Source of the DNA: Persicitalea sp963716085
GTDB lineage: Bacteria > Bacteroidota > Bacteroidia > Cytophagales > Spirosomataceae
Direction of reading: 5' to 3'
Assembly (NCBI GenBank): GCA_963716085.1
Contig: OY970288.1
Coordinates: forward strand, 3,720,001-3,784,000
Length of the DNA stretch: 64,000 nt
Shown: in pieces, positions 36,179 through 44,968 of the stretch
Position numbering within the stretch: position 1 is the stretch's first letter
Layout of the letters: every line of letters starts with the position of its first letter
Notes under the pieces: model-generated
Told to the model about the DNA's origin: nothing
Seen by the model: the letters and a program-made list of their open reading frames with translations, nothing else
Database searches by the model: none
Made by a program: the position numbers and the translations under genes

Positions 36179-37520
36179 CCAACGTCCCCGCGTTCGAGCA
36201 GATGAGCGTCGTGCTGGTGCCCGAGTGGGCATTGCTTTCAATGTGGAGTTGGGCTTGAAGGGACTCTGCCCGTTTTTTCAGACTGATCAGGCCATTGCCG
36301 GGTCGTATCGCCGTCGCGTCGAAGCCGTGGCCATCGTCCCTTATGCTGAGGGAGATATTTTCGTCGGAAGATCGGAAGCGGACGTAAACATTGCTGGCAT
36401 TCGAGTGCCGCAGCGCGTTGTGCATGAGTTCTTTGTACACAAGATATAGGTCGCGCCGCAGGTGCGAGGGGACGGGTTGGCCATTGGTCTTGAAGTCGAA
36501 ATGGAGTTTGGCTGGATGGTGCTCGTACAGACTGAGGCCCGTTTCGCGCATTCGGTCGGTGAATTGCTGGCTCGAATCGTGGGCCGAGTGCAGACTCCAC
36601 ACGATTTCGCGCATGACTTTGATGACTTTGCGAGCCGTCACGCCAATTTGTTTCAACGATTGTCGCGCCAGTGCCGGGTCGCTGGTCATCTGGTGCGCCA
36701 CCGCGTGGCTCACCATACTGATGCTGGCCAGGTCGGCCCCCAATTCGTCGTGAAGGTCGCGGGCGATATCGTCGCGAATTTTCAGGAGCTTCTGGTTTTT
36801 CAGGTCGTTTTCGCGCAGTTGGGCGATGAGCTGTTGCTGCACCCGAATTTTTTCCAGTTCGTTTTCCTGGTTGCGGAGCGACATCCCCAGCGTAAAACAC
36901 AGCACCTCCCCTACCACGCCCAACTGCATGTACAGGATTGAGAAGGTAAAAGGGTTGTTAGGGTTTCGGTCGAAAAAAGTCGGAAAGAAATTGACCGCCA
37001 GGGCCACCGAGCAGCCCGCTACAAACAGCAGCGAACCGGTGATAAAGTAGGAAACGACGGGTTGACGAAGCCGCAGGATGCGTGGCACTACCACGAACGC
37101 TGCGCCCGCCAAGATAAAACGAAAGACCGTATAGCTCAGGCTTTTAATTTCGTCGCTGGCCCCAATGAGGGATAACAAGCCATCGAAGACCGTTTCGACG
37201 GCCAGCAGCACGATCATCCCCCGCAAGATTTGGTAACTTCGGGGATCTTTTTCGCGAATGCCGATCAGTTGCACCGCGAAACTAATGTACATCACAAAAG
37301 CCAACGATTCCAGGCAGGTAATCCAGATATTGGTACCCGGCAGATACTCGGCATTGTTGTTGGCATCTTCCAGATAAAAGGTAAAAGTGATGCAGACAAT
37401 GTACAGCGCGTACTGCCAGTAAATGGGCTTGCGTTGCTGAAAATAGCTCAGCAACGAGTACAGGGCCATCATGTACAGCATTCCATCCAGGAAAAACCGC
37501 AACACCGCGTAAGAATTCAT
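36162..37520 (-). CDS. Membrane sensor histidine kinase (HisKA_3 type)
   Basis: 452 residues. About seven membrane helices (1-215) resemble 7TM-DISM-like sensor domains. A short coiled coil leads to the HisKA_3 dimerisation box ARDLHDELGADL (phospho-acceptor His257) and a HATPase domain with N-box KELMHNALRHSNA, G1 RDDGHGFD and G2 GNGLISLKKRAESL. Such NarL-type kinases usually pass phosphate to a LuxR-type response regulator, but none is adjacent, so it is an orphan kinase here. Divergent from queG with 48 bp between start codons. Signal unknown. Confidence 0.92.
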   Translation of the reverse strand: MNSYAVLRFFLDGMLYMMALYSLLSYFQQRKPIYWQYALYIVCITFTFYLEDANNNAEYLPGTNIWITCLESLAFVMYISFAVQLIGIREKDPRSYQILRGMIVLLAVETVFDGLLSLIGASDEIKSLSYTVFRFILAGAAFVVVPRILRLRQPVVSYFITGSLLFVAGCSVALAVNFFPTFFDRNPNNPFTFSILYMQLGVVGEVLCFTLGMSLRNQENELEKIRVQQQLIAQLRENDLKNQKLLKIRDDIARDLHDELGADLASISMVSHAVAHQMTSDPALARQSLKQIGVTARKVIKVMREIVWSLHSAHDSSQQFTDRMRETGLSLYEHHPAKLHFDFKTNGQPVPSHLRRDLYLVYKELMHNALRHSNASNVYVRFRSSDENISLSIRDDGHGFDATAIRPGNGLISLKKRAESLQAQLHIESNAHSGTSTTLICSNAGTLGRVGV

Positions 37521-37527
37521 AACTTTG
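37520..37527 (+). promoter_or_regulatory. queG: -7 element of queG
   Basis: TAACTTTG lies 49 bases before the queG ATG. It overlaps the start codon of the divergent kinase gene. Confidence 0.45.
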
Positions 37528-37568
37528 GGAGTGCCTTTCTCCTACAAAGCACGCATCGCGCCAGATAT

Positions 37569-38510
37569 ATGCAAAAAGACTTCATTCAGCAAGAACGCAC
37601 CCAACTCATCAAAGCCAAAGCTGCCGAACTGGGCTTCGATTTTTGCGGCGTGTCGCGGGCGGAGTTTCTGGAAGAAGAAGCCCCGCGCCTGGAAGAATGG
37701 CTCAACCGCAATCACCACGGCAAAATGGCCTACATGGCCAACCACTTCGACAAACGCCTCGACCCGCGCAAGCTGGTGGATGGGGCCAAATCGGTGGTGT
37801 CGGTGCTGCTCAACTACTACCCCGAGCAACGCCTGCCCGAGGACCCCGACGACTACAAGCTCTCGAAGTACGCCTACGGCACCGACTATCACTTCGTGCT
37901 GAAAGACAAGCTCAAAGACCTGCTGACCTACATTCGCACCGACATCGGCGAAGTGGCGGGCCGCGCCTTCGTGGACTCGGCCCCCGTGCTGGACAAAGCC
38001 TGGGCGGCCCGCTCTGGCCTGGGCTGGGTGGGGAAGCACTCCAACCTGCTCAACCGCGACATGGGGAGCTTTTTCTTCATCGGCGAGCTGATCCTCGACC
38101 TCGACCTGACCCCCGACGGTCCCGTGGCCGACTACTGCGGCACCTGCACCCGCTGCGTGGACGCTTGCCCCACCGACGCCATCACCGAACCCTACGTCGT
38201 GGACGGTAGCAAGTGCATCAGCTACTTCACCATCGAGCTGAAAGAAGCCATCCCCGAGGAGGTGCGCGGCAAATTCGAGAACTGGATTTTCGGCTGCGAC
38301 ATCTGCCAGGACGTCTGCCCCTGGAACCGCTTCTCGAGGCCGCACACTACGCCGGAATTCGACCTTTCGCCGGAATTGAAGGCCTTTACGAAATCAGATT
38401 GGGAGGAAATTACCGAGGAGGTTTTTAAGGAGATATTCCGCCGCTCGCCCGTGAAGCGGACGAAGCTGGCGGGGTTGCGGCGGAATGTGGGGTTTGTGCG
38501 GGGTAGTTAG
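37569..38510 (+). CDS. queG: Epoxyqueuosine reductase
   Basis: 313 residues. Cobalamin-dependent Fe-S enzyme making queuosine from epoxyqueuosine at the tRNA wobble base. Two 4Fe-4S sites are clear: CGTCTRCVDACP (Cys190, 193, 196, 200) and Cys216 with CDICQDVCPWN (Cys243, 246, 250). The N-terminal GFDFCGVSRAEFLEEEAPRL and GKMAYM and the LGWVGKHSNLLNR loop are typical. Shorter than Escherichia coli QueG (about 379 residues) because the C-terminal HEAT repeats are missing, as in many bacteria. ATG 37569 is the only start giving normal homology. Confidence 0.95.
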   Translation: MQKDFIQQERTQLIKAKAAELGFDFCGVSRAEFLEEEAPRLEEWLNRNHHGKMAYMANHFDKRLDPRKLVDGAKSVVSVLLNYYPEQRLPEDPDDYKLSKYAYGTDYHFVLKDKLKDLLTYIRTDIGEVAGRAFVDSAPVLDKAWAARSGLGWVGKHSNLLNRDMGSFFFIGELILDLDLTPDGPVADYCGTCTRCVDACPTDAITEPYVVDGSKCISYFTIELKEAIPEEVRGKFENWIFGCDICQDVCPWNRFSRPHTTPEFDLSPELKAFTKSDWEEITEEVFKEIFRRSPVKRTKLAGLRRNVGFVRGS

Positions 38511-38519
38511 CTGCCATTC

Positions 38520-38537
38520 TGCCGCTGGCCAGCGGCA
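38520..38537. promoter_or_regulatory. 18-bp perfect palindrome before the RES-Xre genes
   Basis: TGCCGCTGGCCAGCGGCA is its own reverse complement. It starts ten bases after the queG stop and ends 35 bases before the antitoxin ATG; no T-run follows. A TATCTTTA near-match to a -7 element (38548-38555) lies just after it, so it is placed to be the autorepression operator. It could instead be a queG terminator or REP-like element. Confidence 0.5.
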
Positions 38538-38572
38538 AGAAAATGTTTATCTTTATCAAAAAATCGAGAAAT

Positions 38573-38989
38573 ATGGCCACTGCATCTTCCATGAATATTT
38601 ACGAACCTCAGCAGTTTTCCGGCTTGGCGATTCTCGAAGAGGCCGAGCGCGGTGTTCCAAGCAAGAGCGTCGATGAACTTGCCCAACTATTGGCTTTGTC
38701 GCTCAAAGAAATGGCTGCTGTGCTCCAAATCTCCGAGCGAACCCTGTATCGTTTTCGCAGCGACGGTAGTTTGGACGAAAAATCTTCCGAGCGGTTCCTG
38801 CTACTCCAAAATCTGGCGGCGCATGGTTTACTAGTTTTCGATGGACAGCCCGATGCCTTCGCCGATTGGTTGCGCTACCCTTTGCGCGAACTCAAAGACC
38901 AGCCTCCGCTTCAATTATTGACTTCCATCAGTGGCTTCGGCCTGGTGGATGACGTCCTGACCCGCATTGAGCATGGCGTTTATTCTTGA
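38573..38989 (+). CDS. Xre/MbcA/ParS-type antitoxin of a RES-Xre system
   Basis: 138 residues. An N-terminal dimerising segment is followed by an Xre-like helix-turn-helix (SLKEMAAVLQISERTLYRFR) and the C-terminal toxin-binding DUF2384 domain (AHGLLVFDGQPDAFADWL, PPLQLLTSISGFGLVDDVLTRIEHGVYS), matching MbcA/ParS antitoxins. It should neutralise the RES toxin encoded 14 bp downstream and repress its own promoter. ATG 38573 is preferred over 38543, whose first ten residues look untranslated. Confidence 0.92.
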   Translation: MATASSMNIYEPQQFSGLAILEEAERGVPSKSVDELAQLLALSLKEMAAVLQISERTLYRFRSDGSLDEKSSERFLLLQNLAAHGLLVFDGQPDAFADWLRYPLRELKDQPPLQLLTSISGFGLVDDVLTRIEHGVYS

Positions 38990-39003
38990 TGTAAAGCCTC
39001 TTC

Positions 39004-39471
39004 ATGCTGGTTTATAGACTTTGCAAAAGTACCTACATCGCCGACCCGCTCTCGGCCGAGGGCGCGCGTATAGCTGGTGGCCGCTGGAATCCCAAAGGCT
39101 TTCCAATTTTATACACTTCCGCCACCCCGGAACTTGCCCTGCTAGAAGTGATCGCCCACCTGAACCCGAGTTTTATTCCTGAATTTCATTTACTGGTTTT
39201 AGAAATACCAGACAAGATCCAGGAAATAAAAAGCACAGACCTGCCCACTAACTGGCGAGAGGAAATACAGGGTGAAGGTACATTGCAATTGCATTTATCA
39301 GATTGGCTAAACGAGCCTAGCTGTCTGACGGTGTCGGTTCCGTCAGCAATCGTGAGCCGTTCGCGCAATTACCTGCTTCATACCTCATATTCTAGTTTCA
39401 ATGACGAAGTGAAGATTATAGAGAATGCGCCATTTTTAATTGATGGGCGATTAATCAAAGGGGGATCGTAA
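39004..39471 (+). CDS. RES-domain toxin
   Basis: 155 residues. RES toxins degrade NAD+ in the cytosol (NAD+ phosphorylase/glycohydrolase relatives such as MbcT). The defining Arg, Glu and Ser appear as R5 (LVYRLCKST), E48 (ELALLEVIAHL) and S114 (VSVPSAIV), with GGRWNPKGFPILYTS near the N-terminus. All are intact, so the toxin looks functional. The second half is noticeably AT-richer than queG upstream, consistent with horizontal spread. It follows its antitoxin directly, as in other RES-Xre loci. Confidence 0.93.
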   Translation: MLVYRLCKSTYIADPLSAEGARIAGGRWNPKGFPILYTSATPELALLEVIAHLNPSFIPEFHLLVLEIPDKIQEIKSTDLPTNWREEIQGEGTLQLHLSDWLNEPSCLTVSVPSAIVSRSRNYLLHTSYSSFNDEVKIIENAPFLIDGRLIKGGS

Positions 39472-39592
39472 AAGTATCCCACCATTTCCCCTACTTACCT
39501 TTTTCATCTTGGTCTGATATAGATGTGTAGCCTGTCAACTTAGGCTGCGTTTGCGACAACTGTTTTTTCAAACTACGATCCATCAGACTTCG

Positions 39593-42500
39593 ATGAAAAC
39601 CCTCTCTACCTCCGCTCTGCGCCGCTCGTCCGGCCGAAACTCAGTGTTGGGCCGGTGCCTGACCGCTCTTTTCTGCCTGGCGATTACCTTCTCCCTTGAA
39701 GCCCAGCCGGGACTCGTCGCGCACTATTCCTTCAACGGTGCCCTCTTCGACCAAACCACCAACGGCAACCACGCCATCGCTACGGGCAATCCCGCTTTCG
39801 TGGCCGACCGCAACGGCCAGGCCAACCGCGCCATCGGCTTTGGTGGTTGTGGCAATCCGCAATTTTTGCGTGTACCCAACTCGGCCAGTTTACAGGTGAC
39901 CGACGCCATGACGGTGGCCTTCTGGGCCAGGGTCGATCTGAGCAGCGGCATGGATCCCGGCGATGGTTCCTGCTCGGTCAATGGCCGCCAGGTGTTTTTT
40001 GCCAAAGCGGGCGACGGATACGGCGTGTCGCCACCGGGCTTTCTGGGCCTCACCTATCCGGCGGGCGGACAGCAGAAGATTACCTTCGAGGCCAATGCGG
40101 GGCAGGTCAATACGGTGCTGTCGACAGAACTACCTGGCGCTACCTGGCACCACTACGTCTACGTGCTGACAACCAACGAAATAAAGTTGTACATCGACGC
40201 CCAACTGGTGCAAAGTGCCCCCGTCAACCTTTCCTTTACGGAAGCCAACCAGCGTGATTTGTACCTCGGCGTGATGGGGCCAAAATCTTCGCCCGTGCTA
40301 GGCGTCACCCACTGGTATCCGCTGAACGGCGCGCTGGACGACGTAAGGATTTTTAACCGGGCCCTGGGTTCGGCGGAGGTCAGCACCGTTTTCGCCTCCG
40401 ACGATGTGGGTAGTTGCGCGCCCGCCGCCGCGACGATTCTGCCAGCGGGCAATGCGCTGTTCTGCGACGGCCAACCGCTGACGCTCAAAGCCGCCAGTAT
40501 TCCGCCCGGCGTGGCTTTGCAGTGGCAGCGCGACGGGCAGGCCATCGCGCAGGGTACTTTGGATAGCCTGGTGGTCAACCAGACGGGTGCGTATCGACTG
40601 CAAACCACTAAGCGGCAAGATGCCTGGAAGAACGATATTGGCGGTTTCAAGACAACGATGAACGACGTGCAGTTTTTGGGTGGAAACTACGGCTGGATTG
40701 TAGGAGAATATGGGCTTTTGCTAAAAACCACCAATGGCTATACCTGGGACACCATCGCCACGGGCCGCCAGGACACTTTTACGGCGGTGAATTTTGTGAA
40801 TACCCAAGTCGGCTTTATCGGCGGGGCCAATGGCTTGCTGCTGAAAACCACCAACGGCGGGACTTCTCTTTCTCAATTGGGAATTCCGGTAAGTGGAACA
40901 ATCTCCAAAATAAAGTTTGCAAATGAAAATATTGGCTACGTGCTGGCGGATCGGCTTTTGTTCAAAACAACGGATGGAGGAGCGAACTGGACTACTGTGA
41001 CTTTGCCCAATTCCTTTGGTTTGGAAGACATGGCTTTTGTGGATGCTGATTTTGGGTGGGTGGCGTCCATGAATGACGTATTCGTCACGGAAAATGGCGG
41101 TGCTTCCTGGGTACTCAAAAAAACTGTACAGAATTGTAGCAGTACTTTTTATACTAAAATCAAAAAGATTTTTGCCCTCGACCGTTCCAAATTTTGGGTC
41201 TATTACGATGCTTGTGCTTTTATTCCAACGGTGGTCGCCAGGACAGAAGATGGAGGAAGTACCTGGGCCAACCACGATCTGATTATCCCCTCCCCTTTCC
41301 CCAATCTGTCCTCGTTGGCTATTGGCGATTTGGTATTTACAGATTCTCAGAATGGCTACATTGTCGGAAGTATGTACAAAAGAGAGTATGCTAGATATGG
41401 CGTCAACGGCGGGGCAATTTTCAGAACTCAAAATGGTGGACAAAGTTGGAGTTTGGTTTATGACAATCCTTTCGATGCATTTCCGCTGGCTCTTTCGTTC
41501 ACAAGTACTTCCCAAGGAATAGCAGTGGGAGCCAAAGGCCTGATGTTAAATATCAACAGCACAGGAGGGGTATATTCACAGAATCCAACCAATCAGACCT
41601 TTTTACCTCTTACTTCTGTTGGCGGGACACCAGACAGGGTTTTTGCCGTTGGAGGAAGATTAAGAACGATTCAGGAAGGAGTTCACCCAAATTCAAAGGC
41701 ATTGACGATGACTTCGGCTGCTGGACAGTCTTGGAGTAAAATTGAAACTGGCTTTGGCCGCACTTTGAGCCAAGTGAAATTCAAAACACCCCAGTTTGGC
41801 TGGCGAGTAGGCTACGGAGAGATAAGCATCACCAATAATGGAGGCATAACCTGGCAATGGCTCATTCCGCCTGGCCCGGGAAATTACCCCGTCTATGATA
41901 AAGCCTATTTCCAAAATGACACTTCTGGATTTTTCTTATCACGGAATAGGGATTTTGGGGCCTCCGAAAGTTTGTACCAAATCATAGGATCCTCCCAAAC
42001 CCAAATCAACATCCCCTACAAAGACTCCGGCGACCCCAATGACACCGGACTACTCGACCTACAATTCATCGACGACAACACCGGATTCGTCACCACCACC
42101 AATGGAAAACTCATCAAAACCACCGATGGCGGCAACTCGTGGAGCGTCCTGCCCGTCCGGGCCAACACCGCCCTCAGCCGCGTCTTTTTCGTTACGGCCC
42201 AAACAGGCTGGGTGATCGGTAAGAACGGGCTGATTCTGAAAACCACTAACGGCGGTGCCAACTGGGCGGAGCAAACCGCTGGCTCCGTAGCGGACCTGAA
42301 CGGCATTTACTTCCTGTCGGTGCAGGAAGGCTACGTGGTTGGGGCTAACGGAACTTTGCTTAAAACCGCCAACGGCGGTACGACCTGGGTCAGGATAGAA
42401 ACCAATACCCGCAACGCCCTCAACGACATCACCTTCACGACCCGTGATAAAGGTTACGCCGTGGGCGAATCCGGCACGATTATTTCCTTCAACCCTGCGC

Positions 42501-42754
42501 TCCTACCCGATTGCAAGACGACTTCGGCGGCGGTCAATGTGAGCCAGAATCCCGGCGCGGTCTGCGCATCGACGGCCAGCGGCGATTGGGACAACGCCGC
42601 TACCTGGAGCTGCGGGCGAGTGCCATTAAGCTGCGACCAGGTGGTGGTCGGTCACGTGGTCACGCTCAGCAAGTCAGTGCAGGTGCGGGCCGTGGAGGTT
42701 CGGCAGAACGGGCAGTTGGCCGTGCAGGGCGGCAATGTGTTGGTGCAGAATTGA
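39593..42754 (+). CDS. Secreted LamG plus Ycf48/HCF136-like repeat protein
   Basis: 1053 residues. A long basic signal peptide (about 1-38, ending FSLEAQ) precedes a LamG/concanavalin-like domain (about 40-265: GLVAHYSFNGALFDQTTNGN, LNGALDDVRIFNRALGSAEV). After a small Ig/PKD-like linker come many Ycf48-like beta-propeller blades with LLKTTNG, WVIGKNG and GWIVGEYG units (about 345-970), and a C-terminal domain with GDWDNAATWSCGRVP. No LPXTG or clear type IX sorting domain at the end. Probably a cell-surface or secreted adhesion protein; role unknown. The middle is AT-richer than both ends. Confidence 0.85.
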   Translation: MKTLSTSALRRSSGRNSVLGRCLTALFCLAITFSLEAQPGLVAHYSFNGALFDQTTNGNHAIATGNPAFVADRNGQANRAIGFGGCGNPQFLRVPNSASLQVTDAMTVAFWARVDLSSGMDPGDGSCSVNGRQVFFAKAGDGYGVSPPGFLGLTYPAGGQQKITFEANAGQVNTVLSTELPGATWHHYVYVLTTNEIKLYIDAQLVQSAPVNLSFTEANQRDLYLGVMGPKSSPVLGVTHWYPLNGALDDVRIFNRALGSAEVSTVFASDDVGSCAPAAATILPAGNALFCDGQPLTLKAASIPPGVALQWQRDGQAIAQGTLDSLVVNQTGAYRLQTTKRQDAWKNDIGGFKTTMNDVQFLGGNYGWIVGEYGLLLKTTNGYTWDTIATGRQDTFTAVNFVNTQVGFIGGANGLLLKTTNGGTSLSQLGIPVSGTISKIKFANENIGYVLADRLLFKTTDGGANWTTVTLPNSFGLEDMAFVDADFGWVASMNDVFVTENGGASWVLKKTVQNCSSTFYTKIKKIFALDRSKFWVYYDACAFIPTVVARTEDGGSTWANHDLIIPSPFPNLSSLAIGDLVFTDSQNGYIVGSMYKREYARYGVNGGAIFRTQNGGQSWSLVYDNPFDAFPLALSFTSTSQGIAVGAKGLMLNINSTGGVYSQNPTNQTFLPLTSVGGTPDRVFAVGGRLRTIQEGVHPNSKALTMTSAAGQSWSKIETGFGRTLSQVKFKTPQFGWRVGYGEISITNNGGITWQWLIPPGPGNYPVYDKAYFQNDTSGFFLSRNRDFGASESLYQIIGSSQTQINIPYKDSGDPNDTGLLDLQFIDDNTGFVTTTNGKLIKTTDGGNSWSVLPVRANTALSRVFFVTAQTGWVIGKNGLILKTTNGGANWAEQTAGSVADLNGIYFLSVQEGYVVGANGTLLKTANGGTTWVRIETNTRNALNDITFTTRDKGYAVGESGTIISFNPALLPDCKTTSAAVNVSQNPGAVCASTASGDWDNAATWSCGRVPLSCDQVVVGHVVTLSKSVQVRAVEVRQNGQLAVQGGNVLVQN

Positions 42755-42822
42755 TCGCCCCCCACCCTCAGTCAGTAATTTGGCAAGGTATTTGGTACTA
42801 TACACACTTAAACGTACACCCT

Positions 42823-44130
42823 ATGAGAATTGCAGTTTGGCACAACTTACCCTTCGGAGGCGGGGCCAGGGCTTTGAATTATCACCTCAACGGACTGCTC
42901 GATCTGGGGCATTCCATCGAAGTCTGGTCACCTGATCCTAGCGCCGGTGGTATCATCAAATTGCCCCGATGGGTGAAGGTTCACCGAAAGCCACTGTCCA
43001 GAACAGAGCACGTTCCTTATATGGATCGGCTAAGTGCGGTATTCTTTGGCAAAGACGAGAATATGCGCCAAATGGAAGCACACTCCATGCAGTGCGCCGC
43101 CGAGATCAACGCGGGGAATTTTGACCTGTTCTTTGCAAATTGCTGTTTCTACTACGCCGCCCCCTTTATTAGTCGATACGTGTCAACACCCACAATTTTG
43201 TATTTGGGAGAACCGCGCCGCTTTTACTACGAAGCACACCCAAAGAGTTTTTGGGAACCACCCGTCCAGTTGGGTGGGCTCCGCATAATCAACCGTAGGT
43301 TTTGGTGGGAGTGGCTAAAAGATTGGTGGAAAATCAGCAGTGCGCGGGTACAGGTCAGGGAGGAGCGCCTCAATATCTGCGCGGTGGACAAGCTGCTGGT
43401 CAATTCAGTTTTTTCCTCAGAGAGTTGCGCCAGAGCTTACGACCGAACCGGGGAGGTCTGTTATTTGGGGGTTGACACAGGGTTATTCAGACCACTTCCA
43501 GAGAAACGTATACAGCATTACGTTATGGGTTTGGGAAGTCTGTTTTTTCATAAAGGAGCCGAGTTAGCGATACGGGCGGTAGGGGATATTCCGGCGCGAG
43601 ACAGGCCCGCGTTAGTCTGGGTCAGCAACATCACCGATCCTCTGCACAAGGAAAGGATGCAGCAGCTCGCCAAGTTAATGGCGGTCAATTTTATAGTGAA
43701 GGAGAAAATAAGCGACGAATCGCTGGTAAGCCTGCTCAATAACGCCATTTGCCTGCTCTACACTTCCAAGCTCGAACCCTTTGGTTTTGCGCCGCTGGAG
43801 GCCAATGCCTGCGCGACCCCGGTTATCGGCCTGATGCAGGGCGGCATTCGGGAAACCGTATTGGATGGCCGTACAGGTTTTCTTGTTTTGCCCGACGCAC
43901 AGGCTATTGCTGACAAACTGCAATATTTCATTCAGAACCCTGACGTTCGTGAAGAAATGGGAAAATTGAGTTTAGCCAATGTGCAGAAAAACTGGTCGTT
44001 GAAGGCGGCTACTTTGCGGTTAGAAGGAGCGATGAGAGATACGCTCAAACCCGCAAAAACTCCCCTCAATCACGCTTCCGAATCAAACCCTCCTGCACGA
44101 CGGACGCCACAAGCTGCCCTTGCTGATTAA
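42823..44130 (+). CDS. Family-4 glycosyltransferase
   Basis: 435 residues, GT-B fold. The N-terminal domain (MRIAVWHNLPFGGGARALNYHLNGL) binds the acceptor. The C-terminal GT1 domain (about 225-420) carries SKLEPFGFAPLEANACATPVIG, the retaining E-x7-E donor-binding motif, and GGIRETVLDGRTGFLV. It transfers a sugar from a nucleotide-sugar donor to an unknown acceptor, probably in surface-glycan synthesis. The frame runs 65 bp into the convergent tesB gene, so its last 20 or so residues (from about PLNHAS) are antisense to tesB. Isolated from other glycan genes. Confidence 0.88.
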   Translation: MRIAVWHNLPFGGGARALNYHLNGLLDLGHSIEVWSPDPSAGGIIKLPRWVKVHRKPLSRTEHVPYMDRLSAVFFGKDENMRQMEAHSMQCAAEINAGNFDLFFANCCFYYAAPFISRYVSTPTILYLGEPRRFYYEAHPKSFWEPPVQLGGLRIINRRFWWEWLKDWWKISSARVQVREERLNICAVDKLLVNSVFSSESCARAYDRTGEVCYLGVDTGLFRPLPEKRIQHYVMGLGSLFFHKGAELAIRAVGDIPARDRPALVWVSNITDPLHKERMQQLAKLMAVNFIVKEKISDESLVSLLNNAICLLYTSKLEPFGFAPLEANACATPVIGLMQGGIRETVLDGRTGFLVLPDAQAIADKLQYFIQNPDVREEMGKLSLANVQKNWSLKAATLRLEGAMRDTLKPAKTPLNHASESNPPARRTPQAALAD

Positions 44131-44920
44131 AAATATTCCCCCGCGTGAAGCCGCGCTCGTTGGAAGCACTCGGGCTGTCAAGGGCGTAGAGCAACCATTC
44201 GTCCACGCGGAAGCGGCGGTGAAACCACATCCCGTGATCCAGACTCGCCAGAAATAATTCGTTGGGCATGATCTGATTCCAGTGCGGCAGCGTGGCCGTG
44301 GTGAGCAGGTTGTAGTCCGAGGCGTAGGCCAGCACCGCCTGGTGCTGCCGGAGGTCGTCGGGCATGGGGCCCTTGGCTTTCAGCCACACGTGCCGCATGG
44401 GTTCGTATTCTTTGCCCGACAACGGATTGAGTTTCTCGACCGGGCGGAATTCCAGCGGCCTCGGGAACGTCAGGCTGCGGTATATTTCGGGCGCAACGTC
44501 TTTGAACACTTCCGCCAGTTTCTCGTCCGAAACCAGCGTCTCCGGGGATGGCACATCGGGCATTTCGATCTGGTGATCCAGACCATCGTGTACCTCCTGG
44601 AAGGAAGCCCCCATGCTGAAAATAGGCGTGCCCTTCTGGATCGCTACCACGCGGCGGGTCGAGAAGCTGCCGCCGTCGCGAATGCGGTCCACGTCGTAAA
44701 TGATCGGCTGCCCGATGTCTCCGGCCAAAATAAAGTAGGCATGCATCGAGTGTACCAGCCGCTCCTCGGGAACGGTGCGCTGGCAAGCGGCTAGCGCCTG
44801 GGCGAGTACCTGGCCGCCAAAAACACGCTTCCAGGGGGCTTGGTAGTTGTGGCCGCGATAAATATTTTCCTCTATTTTTTCAAGGGTGAGGAGGTCGATT
44901 AATTCTTGTATGTTGGTCAC
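44066..44920 (-). CDS. tesB: Acyl-CoA thioesterase II
   Basis: 284 residues, double hot-dog thioesterase hydrolysing acyl-CoA to fatty acid and CoA in the cytosol; length equals the Escherichia coli TesB type. Motifs are GHNYQAPWKRVFGGQVLAQAL, HAYFILAGD, YASDYNLL (active-site Asp), SLDHGMWFHRRF and GRGNIF-like RGFTRGNIFNQQGQLVAS. Convergent overlap of 65 bp with the glycosyltransferase gene. Possibly co-transcribed with rluF, which ends 36 bp upstream. Confidence 0.95.
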   Translation of the reverse strand: MTNIQELIDLLTLEKIEENIYRGHNYQAPWKRVFGGQVLAQALAACQRTVPEERLVHSMHAYFILAGDIGQPIIYDVDRIRDGGSFSTRRVVAIQKGTPIFSMGASFQEVHDGLDHQIEMPDVPSPETLVSDEKLAEVFKDVAPEIYRSLTFPRPLEFRPVEKLNPLSGKEYEPMRHVWLKAKGPMPDDLRQHQAVLAYASDYNLLTTATLPHWNQIMPNELFLASLDHGMWFHRRFRVDEWLLYALDSPSASNERGFTRGNIFNQQGQLVASVVQEGLIRKRD

Positions 44921-44925
44921 TTGCT

Positions 44926-44968
44926 GAGTGGGGAGTGGAAAGTGGAAAATAATTCATCATTCATCATT
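44926..44968. repeat. AGTGGAA and CATCATT heptamer repeats
   Basis: AGTGGGG/AGTGGAA/AGTGGAA, then ATTCATCATTCATCATT, lie between the tesB start and the end of rluF. The last residues of rluF come from this sequence. Confidence 0.7.
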
